This document shows positions 32,791-43,395 of a stretch of 64,000 bases of DNA, piece by piece (the first letter of the stretch is position 1; each line of letters starts with the position of its first letter). Source of the DNA: Enoplolaimus lenunculus. Taxonomy: Eukaryota; Nematoda; Enoplea; Enoplida; Thoracostomopsidae. A model generated the notes under the pieces. It was not told where the DNA came from. It searched no databases and was given only the letters and a program-made list of their open reading frames with translations. The stretch spans positions 1 through 64,000 of the forward strand of contig JASANG010003532.1 of the NCBI GenBank assembly GCA_030248215.1, read 5' to 3'. A program made the position numbers and the translations under genes.

Positions 32791-33680
32791 AGATAAAGTT
32801 TTAAAATGAAAATACCATTCAATTTAGCTCGTTGTTCTATATTAAATCATACGAAACCGCATAAAATAAAATTTGTGACGTTAAATAGAAAATTTTGAAA
32901 ATATCAAAAATTGTCAACACAAAGTTGTCGACAAGCATACTTCACCACAAGTTTAAGAACAACCAATCGTATCAACTTTGAGAAGTAGCATCGGTGGTCG
33001 TCAAAAAAGACTTTTTTCATCGTCGCGATGTTTAGTTTCAACAGATGTTCATTCTATGTTTTCCAAGCTATAAGTAATGTTTTTGGCAGCATAAAACCGG
33101 TACAGAAATAATCGAAGCCGGAGCAGCAAGAGAAGAACAAGAAATGATACCGGAACCGAAGCTTAACCAAAAGCAGGCGTGGAACAAACTTATAAAATAT
33201 ACGTTTTCACTTTTGACAAGTTTTGGCAATTTAGATTTAGTAATTATATTCAGTTTACGAACAAATGAAATTTTAAAATGTACAACTTTGAATTTCTACA
33301 CTCTGTAACCTAACGTTATATCATCTCAGTGTCTGCATTTACTCCGCAAATTATTAACGGTGTATAAGTTTACAATAACTCCCTTAAGAAACTTTTGTAT
33401 CCGGATAACGATTGTAAAACCATTTTTTGATGATGCAAATTATTTGTTTCCGGCGTTTATAAAGCTTATGTTCACACGTGGCTTGCATATTTGTATGTCA
33501 CTACTGCTTTATTAGCATCTGTTGAAATGAATATGTGATATCAGACATCATAGAATGTGTGGATAACTATGAAAACATTAAGTATGATAAAAATACAACG
33601 AAGCAACGCAATGCAGAGTGGGATGTGGGTACAAGGAATTTCTTACCGCAGGGCTTTTTAAAGTCACTAGCTTGGCAATG
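32791..33680. other. AT-rich region without a gene
   Basis: A CCGGAGCAGC/ACCGGAACCG patch near 33100-33170 resembles degenerate repeats near 5080 and 62510. Nothing else can be supported. Confidence 0.45.
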
Positions 33681-33685
33681 CAATA

Positions 33686-33955
33686 TTTATACGTGCAAGT
33701 TTTTGCTACGAGAACATGCGGCTGCAAATTGCACGCAGAATTTGCAATTTTTTTTCATCATGTCAATGAGACAGCGGCTACAATAGATTCAGTGTACTTG
33801 TGTGGTTATTCACACATTTGAACTGAAATCCTAGCTATAATTTTTAATGAATTATTTGCAGCTGCCTGCAAGTTTGTCGATCGAGATTTTGGATAACAAT
33901 GGCAAGTGCAAGTGGCAGCTGCAAGTTCTCGCAGCAAAAACTTGCACGTGTGAAC
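33686..33955. mobile_element. Foldback-type MITE (ACGTGCAAGTTTTTGCT ends)
   Basis: ACGTGCAAGTTTTTGCTACG at about 33690 and its inverted partner CAGCAAAAACTTGCACGTGT ending at about 33952 frame some 265 bp. The inverted arms continue inward as GAGAACATGCGGCTGC and GCAGCTGCAAGTTCTC. No gene is present; open frames here arise from the repeat. Confidence 0.6.
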
Positions 33956-34104
33956 AAGGTTTTAGTTTAGCGTATTTTCTGAGTGATTGTAATATAGTCA
34001 GCTTTAAGCTTAAGACTAATTGCTCACGAGTACTACACATCAAATGCAAAAAGTTGCCCATTTTCGAAACTCACCATTTGTTGCATCTTAATTTACAAGA
34101 ATTA

Positions 34105-34180
34105 TTACGAACTGCAAAGGCTTGCTCTTCGGCTTAGGTTTAGGAATATGCTTATACTACTGTTACGGTCCTGTTCTATA
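34105..34180 (+). mobile_element. TTAGGC-type MITE, right-end remnant
   Basis: CGGCTTAGGTTTAGGAATAT, GCTTATACTACTGTTACGG and CCTGTTCTATACAATATCC match the right half of the copies at 39362 and 57222. Confidence 0.55.
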
Positions 34181-34470
34181 CAATATCCAAAGTTTGTCGC
34201 GGGTAAACAACTGGCAATTATTTTTACCCATGTGATAAAAATGTTTACCCGCGGTATGCTCACTACTGAAATTTTTAACCGAAACGCGTTTACACGAGTG
34301 TACCAGCGGATAAAGTCCTACTCTGACGCTGTATATTAATGTTTATGTCGGCAACGTTCTAAACAGTGTAAACGGATTAATTTAACGGTGTGTAGATTTA
34401 TTTGTTATTCACGAAGCAATTGTAACGTGTGAACGAACCTATCAAAACGGGTAGTTAATTACGACTCAAA

Positions 34471-34641
34471 ATGGAACTTGGCTCGTTGTCAATCGCATCC
34501 GGATACGCAATAAACGCAAATTCAATCAAACGCCGCGTATTTTGGATAATTATTTATCTTAGTCTGTCAGGAACTATGTTGTACTGTCTTCGTAACGCTA
34601 TTAATGATTTTTTAGACCACGGAACGATTATTCAATATACG
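34471..34641 (+). CDS. DEG/ENaC channel, first coding exon (N-terminus and TM1)
   Basis: The frame starts at ATG 34471 (MELGSLSIASGYAINANSIK) and continues RRVFWIIIYLSLSGTMLYC, a first transmembrane segment preceded by a basic RR, then to IIQYT at a GTTAGT donor. The pattern (short cytoplasmic N-terminus, K/RR.(F/W)W, then a hydrophobic helix) is that of acid-sensing and epithelial sodium channel subunits. The usual HG motif before TM1 is here replaced by SGYA, so the assignment of this exon alone is moderate. It gains weight from the next exon, which is in the same phase and carries FPAVTICN. DEG/ENaC subunits form trimeric cation channels in the plasma membrane. Confidence 0.75.
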
Positions 34642-34689
34642 GTTAGTCTTAACAGGAATGGATGTTGTTGGACAACAACCGTGTAACAG

Positions 34690-34770
34690 TCCGATTGGAC
34701 ATGGTACCAAATGTACAACCGTGTGTTGCGTTTTTGCTGTACCCATTTATTTAGAGGGAATATTATTAGC
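34690..34770. mobile_element. Half copy of palindromic MITE family
   Basis: ACCAAATGTACAACCGTGTG, TTGCGTTTTTGCTGTACCC and ATTTATTTAGAGGG correspond to the right arm of the complete copy at 34850-35092. It lies in the first intron of the channel gene. Confidence 0.5.
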
Positions 34771-34849
34771 AGTATGCAATATATATTACTTTTAAAAGTA
34801 TAATCGGCGTAACCAAGTAAACGTTTAACACTCAAAGTAAAGACAATCG

Positions 34850-35092
34850 TTCAGCTGTACCCCTCTAAATAAAGGGGGCGGGCGAAAAATGTAACGGACG
34901 CTGGGTACATTGTTTTTTACACAGAATGCATCCAGTTGCACACTCTTGTGAAAATCATTCACTCTTGGTAATACCAAGAGTGGATGATCACTCTTTATAA
35001 CAAGAGTGTGCAACTGGGTACATTCTGTGTATTAAAGAATGTACCCGGCACGCGTTGCGTTTTTGGCTTACCCCCTCATTTGGGGGGTGTTG
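34850..35092. mobile_element. Palindromic MITE (complete copy, centre near 34973)
   Basis: Almost the whole 243 bp is one imperfect inverted repeat. The ends carry CCCCTCTAAATAAAGGGGGC / CCCCTCATTTGGGGGG, then AAAAATGTAACGG / GCGTTGCGTTTTTGG, GGGTACATTG / AATGTACCC, GTTGCACACTCTTGT / ACAAGAGTGTGCAAC, and at the centre ACTCTTGGTAATACCAAGAG. It is intronic in the channel gene and could fold in RNA. Confidence 0.75.
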
Positions 35093-35174
35093 AAACCTTG
35101 AACGCAGGCAAATACTGTTGCGATACACAGCGCAAACCTAGTCCAGTTATATTCTTGAATTAAGTTTAGCTGAG

Positions 35175-35330
35175 TTCTGTGTGCAGTTGACCCCCCTAAA
35201 TAAGGGGGGTATGGGAAAAACGCAACGCGCGGTGGTACTTTTTATGCCACGTGTATTTTTGGAAGTTGCGCACTCTTATTATCGATTCTTGGTAATACAG
35301 ATGCAGCGACGGTGGTCCAAGATGATTTAC
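35175..35330. mobile_element. Half copy of palindromic MITE family
   Basis: CCCCCCTAAATAAGGGGGGT, AAAAACGCAACGCGCGGTGG, GTTGCGCACTCTTATTATCG and TTCTTGGTAATAC repeat the left arm of 34850-35092 up to its centre. Confidence 0.65.
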
Positions 35331-35422
35331 ATTGATACAGAAAGCTGAAACAAAACAATTCATTATGTGTTTTACAGTGGAAAAAATCTTTCGTTTTGCT
35401 ACCAGTCAATCTTTAATTTTAG

Positions 35423-35521
35423 ATAAATCCGGGGCCGATTCCTTTTCCAGCTGTTACAATTTGCAACGTTAATCCTTACAAACGAAACGCAATCGGCGAC
35501 ATTGTTGAACTTGCGGCTTTA
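35423..35521 (+). CDS. DEG/ENaC channel, second exon (FPAVTICN)
   Basis: After the acceptor TTAATTTTAG the exon encodes INPGPIPFPAVTICNVNPYK and then RNAIGDIVELAAL, ending at GTGAGT. FP(A/S)VT(I/V)CN.NP is the hallmark at the start of the extracellular domain of DEG/ENaC channels, just after TM1. The exon is 99 bp, phase 0 on both sides, and fits in frame with the exon at 34471. This is the strongest evidence for the channel. The intron between the two is 781 bp and contains two copies of the palindromic MITE. Confidence 0.9.
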
Positions 35522-36014
35522 GTGAGTTTTCAGCTCATTTATTTAAACGGAAATATGTTGCATTCTCACAAAGTAGAATAAAATGCTGGTTCCGGTCTAA
35601 AAATGTCATAGTAGAACAATATTCAACATCAGACACATCGGAACAGAACAAGTTCCACTTGGATTTGTCTCACCAGAATATGTTTCAACGCCACGTTCAC
35701 TATATAAACGGGCTGTTTTGGCACATGTTTTGTTCCTATTAGACTATCCGGCAACATGTTGTCTGAACACATGTCATGTTTCAAAATTCGCTGTTGACTG
35801 CCATCATCATGCGTAAAGTAACCTTTTGCACTTTAATAAAGAGGGAATGATAAGTTACGCAAGAGTATGCGCATGGGCTGTGCATTGTACAAAATATACC
35901 AGCACGAGATTGTTCTTCCACTTCCCTCTTATTTATGGTTGTCGTTATGACATGATATATACTTTGATATTTAAGAATATAAACGGAAATTTATGGCCAG
36001 TGGAATAGTATGCA

Positions 36015-36160
36015 TTTCATTTTGTGCTCAAGTTTCAACCCCTGCAATAAGAAATGGGGGCAGCCAAAATCGCAACGTGCGCTGGATACATTCTTTTGTA
36101 CACAGCATGTACCCAATTGCACACTCGTGTGTAAAACCATCCATTCTTGCTTTAATATCT
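36015..36160. mobile_element. Half copy of palindromic MITE family
   Basis: CCTGCAATAAGAAATGGGGG, AATCGCAACGTGCGCTGG, GTACCCAATTGCACACTCG and CATTCTTGCTTTAATATC are the left arm to just past the centre. Confidence 0.55.
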
Positions 36161-36169
36161 AATATTCGA

Positions 36170-37894
36170 AATATTGTCTTCGAATATCATACGATGTGGT
36201 TGCAATTGTCTGCATGCCTAAGGTAACATAACACAATTGTCATGATAAGTGTCATAAACTCAAAATGTATTGTTTTTCCAGAAGGAAAAAGTTCATCCTT
36301 TGTCTGAGTGATCGGTCATCCCACCCTTAGCCGGCGTTTGCTCAAAATGCTTGCATTTTGAAACTGTCTGCATTGATGACAGCCCCTGATACATTCCAAG
36401 TCCAAATTTAAATTTTTGAAATACTCGATTTTTAAGGCAACAAGTTCAGCCCCTTGGGACCCAAAATTTTTTCGATAAGTTGGACAAATTATATTTCAAC
36501 GGTATATAATTCGTATAATTTTTTGACAAATAAATTTTGAGTCCAATGGAGGAATTTGTGACTTTAAAACTTGAATTTTTTAAAATTTGAGTTTTGGCGT
36601 GGAATAATCGGAGGAGGTCATCGGAACATCAGAAACTCATGAGTGGACCGAGCTAAAGAAGTCACACTTGTTTTTGTAAGTATATTTTAAATCCTGAGAC
36701 ACTTTTGGGTTTTTGACATCAAAGCTTCCCAATTGCGGCAACCTCGCGAGCAAAGCGAGGATGAAGCTAGACGTATTCTTGTGTCAAATCATACGGTAAA
36801 GTTAGTTTTCACTTTTGAGAACTCTAACTTTGGCCTCACTGTCGATGAAACCTAGTAAGTAAACCGAACAAGATGCATATGTAGTTTTACATTAAATCTC
36901 GTGGCAAAGCTTCAATTTTGAAATCCATTTATATATTCAAATGCTGCAGTTTTCGGTCTTCTCGGACATATAATGTGTGCTGGTGGACATACATACGGTC
37001 ACTGTAAATATGTTGCATGAAAATTAGTTACATGCCTAAAAACGTTATTTTGTATCGTATTTAGTTGCAAATTATATTTAAGAATATTTTAATATTTTTT
37101 CATTTTTTCCACCCCCCTCAAAAAAGGAAAAAATGAAAAAAACATATTTTCGGTAATTTTTTCCGACCAACAACCCTGTCCCCGAGTATCACATAACATG
37201 TGGGTTCTTGGGCACATTTGCAATTCTGATGGCGGTTGTTTTTAAGTCGAATTTGAGCTCGAATTGTAATGTTGACGTAGAATCAAAACGTGTGAACAAT
37301 CGTTAAGCAGTCTTCAACGGGTATAACGAAAAACCCACATTAGGCGTTTTTTCAGTTGAACACAGTTCGGCTCGAACAGATTACAAAGGGACATCGCTTT
37401 ATTTAGACCTGTCTGTAACTTTGATGAACATGTTCTACTGAGACATTATAGATGGACACTGGATAACCGAATGTGAAAAATATCCGGATATATATCCGAA
37501 ATGAAATATGTATCCGAGATAAACTGTTTTATAATAAGATGATTGACATAGCTGTCAACAAATCATACATAAGACACGATGGCTAAACGTGTCATGACAA
37601 CTAGAGCATTATTGACACAAATACATCGCAATATAACACATCCACAGCACAACATGATACAGTTAAAAACTATTTGCCGATCTTGTTTCGGCAACAGAGG
37701 TAATTTGCTCAAAAGGCAGCCCGAACTGTCCAAAATGCAATATAGAGCCAAAATCTCTTAAGCACTGGTTAACTGTATACTCGAAATTGCTGTATCGCAC
37801 CTGCAACTCCAGGGAAGTTTGTATCCGGCGTGGTCTCAATTGCACGGACCATAACTACAATAATCCAGCCACTAATAACAAATAGTGCCACGTA
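36170..37894. other. Intron-like AT-rich DNA with old repeats
   Basis: This lies between the second and third channel exons. GCGAGCAAAGCGAGG near 36748 and an ATATCCGGATATATATCC patch near 37477 are repeat-like. A 60-residue frame at 37579 has no supporting splice sites or motif. No exon is supported. Confidence 0.4.
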
Positions 37895-38572
37895 ATGCGG
37901 GATTCACGTTATAACCGGTATAGGCGCGACACGGTTTGTCCCATGTTGATTCGACGTCAACGTTAAAATTCGAGCACTCATATCGGATGAACAGACAAAA
38001 CTCGAATGTCATATGACATTAACTTACAAACCACCGCTCTCAAATGTTCAACGAGTACAAGAGTTGGTATGTCACGTGATACTGAGTGACATTTATGCGA
38101 ATATCATATGATATTCCAAAATTACAATGAATATCATATGATATTCAGCGGGGCAGTGTAATCTTAGGGTGCTAATAAATTAGTGGAAAGTCGGACTGCA
38201 CAGGCACAGCTGTGCTTAAAACACCAGATACACGTCTGCAAATTCATTTCCGACACAAAACCGCTTATAAATAGTGTCATAATTCAAAAATTCATATTTC
38301 AAATTCTAGTATCATATGATATTCAACAGGACAACTTGGGTATATTACATTAAGTATGCAGACATTTGAAAATATATCATGTGGTATTCGCTGACAATAC
38401 GTCGAATGTCATATGATATTAAAGGACAAAATGTGACCTACACATGATAATAGCAGACAAATTTGAATTTTTGAACACGATATTGGGTCTATAAGCGGAC
38501 AAAATGTTACCCAATAGTCTAATAGGGACAAAACGTGTCCCAAGCTGCCCCGGTTATAACGTGAACCCCGCA
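37895..38572. mobile_element. Harbinger-like MITE, complete copy (678 bp, TAA duplication)
   Basis: The ends are TGCGGGATTCACGTTATAAC and, in reverse, TGCGGGGTTCACGTTATAAC. The flanking TAA at 37892-37894 and 38573-38575 is the 3-bp TWA duplication typical of PIF/Harbinger elements. The interior lacks a transposase but carries repeated palindromes of the type GAATRTCATATGAYATTC at about 37993, 38098, 38130, 38314 and 38405, plus GTCACGTGATAC at about 38063. It is intronic in the channel gene. Confidence 0.85.
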
Positions 38573-38693
38573 TAAGGCATTAAGGACCCAAAATTACAAA
38601 ACATTTTAGCGCAAAAACAACAAACTCAACAAACCTAACCATTATATATTTTCTACGAGTTCACTCCACACTTTATTAACCTTCGCAGAGACT

Positions 38694-38880
38694 AATGCGG
38701 GATCTACTTTATATCCAGGGTAGGAGGAATACGGTTTGTATATTTTATTTCAAAGTCAACATTAAAATTTCAGCTTTCATATCGGGTGAACAAACAAAAC
38801 TCCAATGTCATATGACATTTACTTTACAAACCACCGCTCTCAGAAGGTCAATGTGTACAAGAGTAACTAATAGGATGTAA
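38694..38880. mobile_element. Harbinger-like MITE, left-end fragment
   Basis: AATGCGGGATCTACTTTATA starts a copy that follows 37895 through TATCGGGTGAACAAACAAAA, AATGTCATATGACATT and ACAAACCACCGCTCTCAGAA, then stops. It lies 120 bp after the complete copy. Confidence 0.7.
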
Positions 38881-39361
38881 CAAAACCAGCGGACGGTTCT
38901 TTAGTCAGAGTTTTTTCTGGCTTACTACGAAACGCGCTAGAGTAAACTAAGGAAACTGCTATGAACGCTCCTATTTAATTCATGCTATATGTATACAAAT
39001 AGCCACTGCCGCATTAAATGAGGACATGTTTGCATGTAAAAATTAATATAGCAATGAAAATCAGATATTATTTTTTGAGTGTTTTGCTCGCGACATTTAG
39101 CTGTTTAATTAGCAATCTTTCGATGTCTGATCGACTTTCAGCGGTTGCTTCGCTGCTAGGGTTTTCCAAACTCGAATTGAAAACAGATGTCGTCAAATTT
39201 CACATGCGGGGAACACGATAATATGGATGACGCATTAGGAAACTGTTGGACGTTTCGCAGTATGCTGAAAACTTTATGCGGACGCTGGGTTGTTTTTGTA
39301 TTGGTTGTATTCGTGTTACCGGCATTACACATGCAATGATCGATTGTCTTCAGTACACAAA
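38881..39361. other. Intronic AT-rich DNA
   Basis: A 67-residue frame at 39018-39221 includes a hydrophobic run, but there are no splice sites or motifs tying it to the channel. Nothing else is supported. Confidence 0.4.
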
Positions 39362-39572
39362 CCTTGCAAACATCAGGAACGGAACGTTTCTCTGTGGGAC
39401 TAGAATTGAGTAAGCTTAAGCTTTAGACTATGTTTTTGCTTGGCTTAGGCTTAAGCTTGGGCTTAGGCTTTAGGAATAAACTCATTCTTACGCTTATGCT
39501 TAGGCTTATGCTTAGGCTTAGGTTTACGAATATGCTTATAATACCGTTCCGCCCCTGTTCTTTACATTGGCC
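39362..39572 (+). mobile_element. GGCC-end MITE with TTAGGC-like interior (copy 2)
   Basis: The right end, in reverse, is GGCCAATGTAAAGAACAGGG; the left end CTTGCAAACATCAGGAACGG is more worn. The interior contains GCTTGGCTTAGGCTTAAGCT, CTTAGGCTTTAGGAATAAAC and GGCTTATGCTTAGGCTTAGG. It ends 44 bp before the third channel exon. Confidence 0.8.
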
Positions 39573-39616
39573 GCAATCCTGATCAAGGTTAATTGAATAT
39601 TGGTGTTCAATTTTAG

Positions 39617-39721
39617 GAAGCAATCAATGAAGACATGTTGAAAAAGTTGGAAAACATGCCAAAAAGTACTAAAAAACGTTCAGTTGAATTTTCTACACTT
39701 CCCGAAAAGCGAGCACATAAA
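39617..39721 (+). CDS. Probable DEG/ENaC channel third exon
   Basis: Acceptor AATTTTAG and donor GTAAGT bracket 105 bp, phase 0 on both sides. The exon encodes EAINEDMLKKLENMPKSTKK and then RSVEFSTLPEKRAHK. It is hydrophilic and helical-looking, as expected for the early extracellular region (finger) of a DEG/ENaC subunit, where sequence is poorly conserved. The link to the channel rests on strand, phase and position only. It is separated from exon 2 by about 4.1 kb of MITE-rich intron. Later exons with the cysteine-rich domain and TM2 were not found with confidence. Confidence 0.6.
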
Positions 39722-40270
39722 GTAAGTTTTGTTATACGTGAATAAAAAAATTATGTTTGTGCTTTTCTTCGTATCCATGCCGTTGTTATATGTAGAGTGA
39801 AAACTGCCCGTCAGCCAAACCCATTCATTTTTTCCTAGGCGTTGAAAACAATCAATTTTTTATGCAAAAAACCACCTTCTAACTTAGACGACCAATTCAT
39901 TTTTTACTATACCCAATAAAATCACGAGACACGCAATAACAGCAACAACTGCGTTACGCTCACCATCCTACGATAGCTGCATATCAACCACATCGATATA
40001 AAATATACAAAAACCTCAAAAGTTTCGTCACATCAAAAACTGTCGAAACAATATAAAAGATTGAAATTTATTTTAAAACAAGTTATTTGACTGAAAGTCA
40101 AATGCACGGTCACCGCGAGTTGGTCAAACCCAAAATTGTTGTGCTCCATCAAGCTCAAATGATAGAATTCACATAAATGTGAATCTAGTGGTGGTTATCT
40201 GCACACAGACAAATTGCCTTTGAGTAATTAAGCCTTAATATTATGCCAGCGGAACGTTGTAGATTTAAGA
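39722..40270. other. AT-rich DNA without a gene
   Basis: Continuation of the presumed intron; no repeat family or exon is recognised. Confidence 0.4.
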
Positions 40271-40274
40271 TGGC

Positions 40275-40645
40275 TAAGTTTCTGAAATCTTACTAAGTAC
40301 TTAAGTTATATAGTTACTTAAGTGGATTTTGAGCAAAAAAACGCAAAGTGTCAGCCATTGTTACAACAAAATAAAGTAAGTTTTGATACAAATTAAAGAG
40401 GCACCATTAGTCTACCATTACTAGACTAAAATTAGCATGTCTGAATGGCTCATTGTTAATACATCAAAATTAGGCAGCGACTTTAGTATTTACTTAACCT
40501 GAGTATATACGCTTTTAAAAACGATAAAATGGAGTGTTTCTGAAAACTTAGTTAATTACATATCCACTTAAGTTTTGCAAAGTATTTACCTAAGAAAAGA
40601 AGAACTCCCGTCAAAAACTTTCCGATAATTAATATTTACTTATTA
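40275..40645. repeat. TTAAGT-rich repeat, copy 1
   Basis: GGCTAAGTTTCTGAAATCTT, GTACTTAAGTTATATAGTTA, GAGGCACCATTAGTCTACCA and GCAGCGACTTTAGTATTTAC match, in the same order, phrases at 58376-58830. An inverted CTTAGTTAATTACATATCC / CTTAAGTTTTGC region closes it. Class unknown. Confidence 0.55.
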
Positions 40646-40721
40646 ACTTAAGCATCTTTCTCAAATATCAAATTGGTTAAGTTATTAAGCCAATGTGTAA
40701 ATCAGGGCTTTAGCAGTAGTA

Positions 40722-40850
40722 TTTATATCCCTAAGCCTACACCTAAGAATAGGAATAAGCTTATACATAAACCTGAGTCTTAGCCTAGCTTACTTCGTAT
40801 CAGTCTCATGACAAACGGTCTGCCCCTGATCTATATGGTCCAGCAACTGC
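40722..40850 (-). mobile_element. TTAGGC-type MITE, reversed and worn
   Basis: CCTAAGCCTACACCTAAGAA, TTAGCCTAGCTTACTTCG and the end GGTCTGCCCCTGATCTATAT match the family in reverse orientation. Confidence 0.6.
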
Positions 40851-41760
40851 TTAGCAAATATTTAAGTATAAAGTTATACTTTAGTGAAAGGTTTCAGAAT
40901 TCCAGCCATTATTCCGTACGTTTTCGTGCAATTACGTCCACACTTGGTCTATTTCAAGATATATGCTTTTTTCATAGTCCCTGAATGTCGACTTCGATTT
41001 AAGTCGGAGCTCCAGTTCAACTCATGTTTTGCTTCAAACGAAAATTCTACAGCAGAACAAACCTCTTCCAAGTGTTATGGTTGTTGTTGTTATTCATTGT
41101 TAATGTTTTATACGTAGATTTTCAGTTTGTTTTCGCTGGACGAAGACGTAGGCGGTCAAATTATGTGCAATTAGGGTAACCGGTTTGGGCAGGTGACTAT
41201 AAGCCAGACAGTTGTTATTTTGGTTCGTTTTGCATGCTGACTTATAGACTACAAAAAACTTTACTCTTCCCCAGGTCTTAAAACAGACCTTTGGTGCGGC
41301 CTACAGGTAGCAAAGCTACGAGTAATGCTTCAACGGACGGCTAAAACTGCAGTCAAACTCTCGGTGCAATGGACAGCGAGGTGCCGTTGTGCTGAGTTAC
41401 CAGAGTGGAGCAACTGACTGGCTGCACAAATGTGCTATAACCGCACACTTTCCACGTTTTTTATGAGTATAACGGTTAGCATGCAAACCTGCTGAAATTT
41501 ACTGAACGGCATAACAGACGATTATTTTCCAGACGGAACTTAAGATTCTTATCGTTCTGAACATGCACGCACTGTAATGAAAGCATATACATTCCGTCCA
41601 ACAAAGAAATTGTATCACATTTCCACATATAATGATATAATAGGATTTGAGTGAAAAATTCTAGATTAGAATTTTGTAAATTTAACCAAACTTTTTCGTA
41701 AAAACGTTCTAATATATACATAATACATATTTCTTTGAAAATAGCCGCGAGCAAATACAA

Positions 41761-41803
41761 GAGTCACCGCCCGAGGGCGGTGACAAAAAAAAAAAAAGAA
41801 AAA
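41761..41803. repeat. GC hairpin followed by an A run
   Basis: GTCACCGCCC and GGGCGGTGAC form a perfect 10-bp stem with a 2-base loop, followed by thirteen A residues. It stands out in AT-rich DNA. No flanking duplication is visible. Confidence 0.6.
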
Positions 41804-41869
41804 TTTTAATATAATGGAATTATTGGCCCATGTTAATTATAGAGGTCAGCCAACCTGGAAACAGGAAAA

Positions 41870-41985
41870 ATGGTTACTTAGATACCGGGAAGCATTTAGA
41901 CTTAGGCTTGAAATTAGGCTAAGCTTTGTCTTAAACTAAGTATGCTTATGCTAAGGCTTAGTAGGTAGGCCCATATAATTAAAAT
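41870..41985 (+). mobile_element. TTAGGC-type MITE remnant
   Basis: GACTTAGGCTTGAAATTAGG, CTTATGCTAAGGCTTAG and GGCCCATATAATT are worn family words; the left end is not identifiable. Confidence 0.45.
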
Positions 41986-42242
41986 GAGACGCAATATATA
42001 GTTACAGCTGTATAAAAGTTCAGATATTCAACTTGTAGATACACCACATAAATCAATTTGAAACAGTTCATCGGAGCGATCATGACTAATTATTACCGGT
42101 GTCATATAAGATCCAGGTTGTTGCGGATGAAAATATACCGGCATTCCAATAAAACGTCCGGTGCTAAAAAGTAGACAATCTGTAAATTGAAATTTCGTGC
42201 AAGACACGTTTTAGCGATAGAAAAAAGAATAATAAATTATGA

Positions 42243-42616
42243 TCAGGGTGCAACCGGAATTATAAAATAATTGAACCAGTTAAAAATCACCGGAACCGGA
42301 AAACAAAATACACTTGTTGCCGAAAAATTCATTTTAACGCTTTCAATAGCGTAACCACACCATTTAGAATGCCAAAGGTGGAATAGTATGATAAATGGAG
42401 TATGGCACAAATTAAAAATATTGGCAGTACACGCTGAGACAATTTTAAAAAAATAAGTTGGAAAATATCCCAACTTTTCTTAAATTGTCGAATGAGAAAA
42501 ATTTGCAATACCGAAAATCGCGGAAAATTCTAGTGAAAAATACTGGATTTATTACCGGGACCGGATAGTGAAAAATATCGGATTTACCTACCGGAACAGT
42601 TCCGGTTGCACCCTGA
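42243..42616. mobile_element. MITE with TCAGGGTGCAACCGGAA ends (374 bp)
   Basis: TCAGGGTGCAACCGGAATTA at the left and, in reverse, TCAGGGTGCAACCGGAACTG at the right are inverted. Repeated CCGGAACCGG and ACCGGGACCGG words occur inside. GGTGCAACC/GGTTGCATCCTGG words at 62815-63030 and CCAGGGTGCTACC/GGCTACACCCTGG at 42856-42931 look related. Confidence 0.7.
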
Positions 42617-42855
42617 CTATAATATATATGTTGTGTCCGGAGCACCTATTTGCACCAGTTGGCAACTGAGCTGTTTAAAACGCTGCTTGCTACCAGAACA
42701 TGTTCACAAAGTCGCTACAACGAAAACAAACTAGTGCCTACGTATAATTTTGCAGTAAAAGCGTGTTTTAGCTTTTGCGTCCACCAATCAGATCCAGTTT
42801 GTTTTCCACTAGTTGTTTTAACTGTCGCTAGCAACAGTTAGAATTTAGTGGCGGC

Positions 42856-42931
42856 CAGGGTGCTACCGGTGGTCAATCTTCAAATTCTGCCGATTTGCTG
42901 ACCTCGGCTGCGGCTTTTCATCTTCGGCTAC
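42856..42931. mobile_element. Very short inverted-repeat element
   Basis: CCAGGGTGCTACC and GGCTACACCCTGG bracket 76 bp. It is probably a relative or remnant of the TCAGGGTGCAACC family. Confidence 0.4.
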
Positions 42932-43252
42932 ACCCTGGTAGTGAACCTATTCCTAAATTAGTACAAATAGGCGTTCAGAACGTGTCGTATTAAAATATAA
43001 AGATTAACGAACCAAACCTTATTGCAATGAACAAACTTGTCGGTGCAGTTTTAAGATGTAACTTTGTGACGCAAATCGTTGAAATTTATCAGTTATTTTT
43101 TAAGTTGTGCTTTAAAAGTATAAACGAAATAAATGCGACACTTTGAAAATAGTTTATTTCGGGAGCTTAGTAATATTTTTTAATTTATGAACATGTAGTA
43201 CTTATTTTACGAAATTGTTTCTTTCAGAGTAAGGGTAACGCTATACTTGTTC

Positions 43253-43395
43253 TGCGGCGCCGTTTGTCACAACCCGGTAATTCACGTACGATACCGCGCC
43301 GTGGCACACGGTGACAAACGGCGCCGGACGGTGAAAGACGGTAAGTATCGAACGGCACCGTACGGTAACGGACGGCGTCGGACGTCGTAAAAGTA
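43253..43395. repeat. CG-rich palindrome and short GACGG-type repeats
   Basis: GCGGCGCCGTTTGTCAC and GTGACAAACGGCGCCG form a near-perfect inverted repeat of about 75 bp, followed by tandem words around GACGG, CGGCACCG and GGACGGCGTCGGACG. It is a CpG-dense island in AT-rich DNA. A GTAAGTATCG donor-like word occurs at about 43340, but no exon was recognised. Confidence 0.5.

Noticed and set aside
41270-41320. Possible 38-bp exon between CCCCAG and GTAGCA
   Set aside because: Too short and without a partner exon or recognisable peptide.
41761-41803. Rho-independent terminator-like hairpin (GTCACCGCCC stem)
   Set aside because: The homopolymer is A after the stem on plus and T before it on minus, the wrong order, and the genome is eukaryotic.
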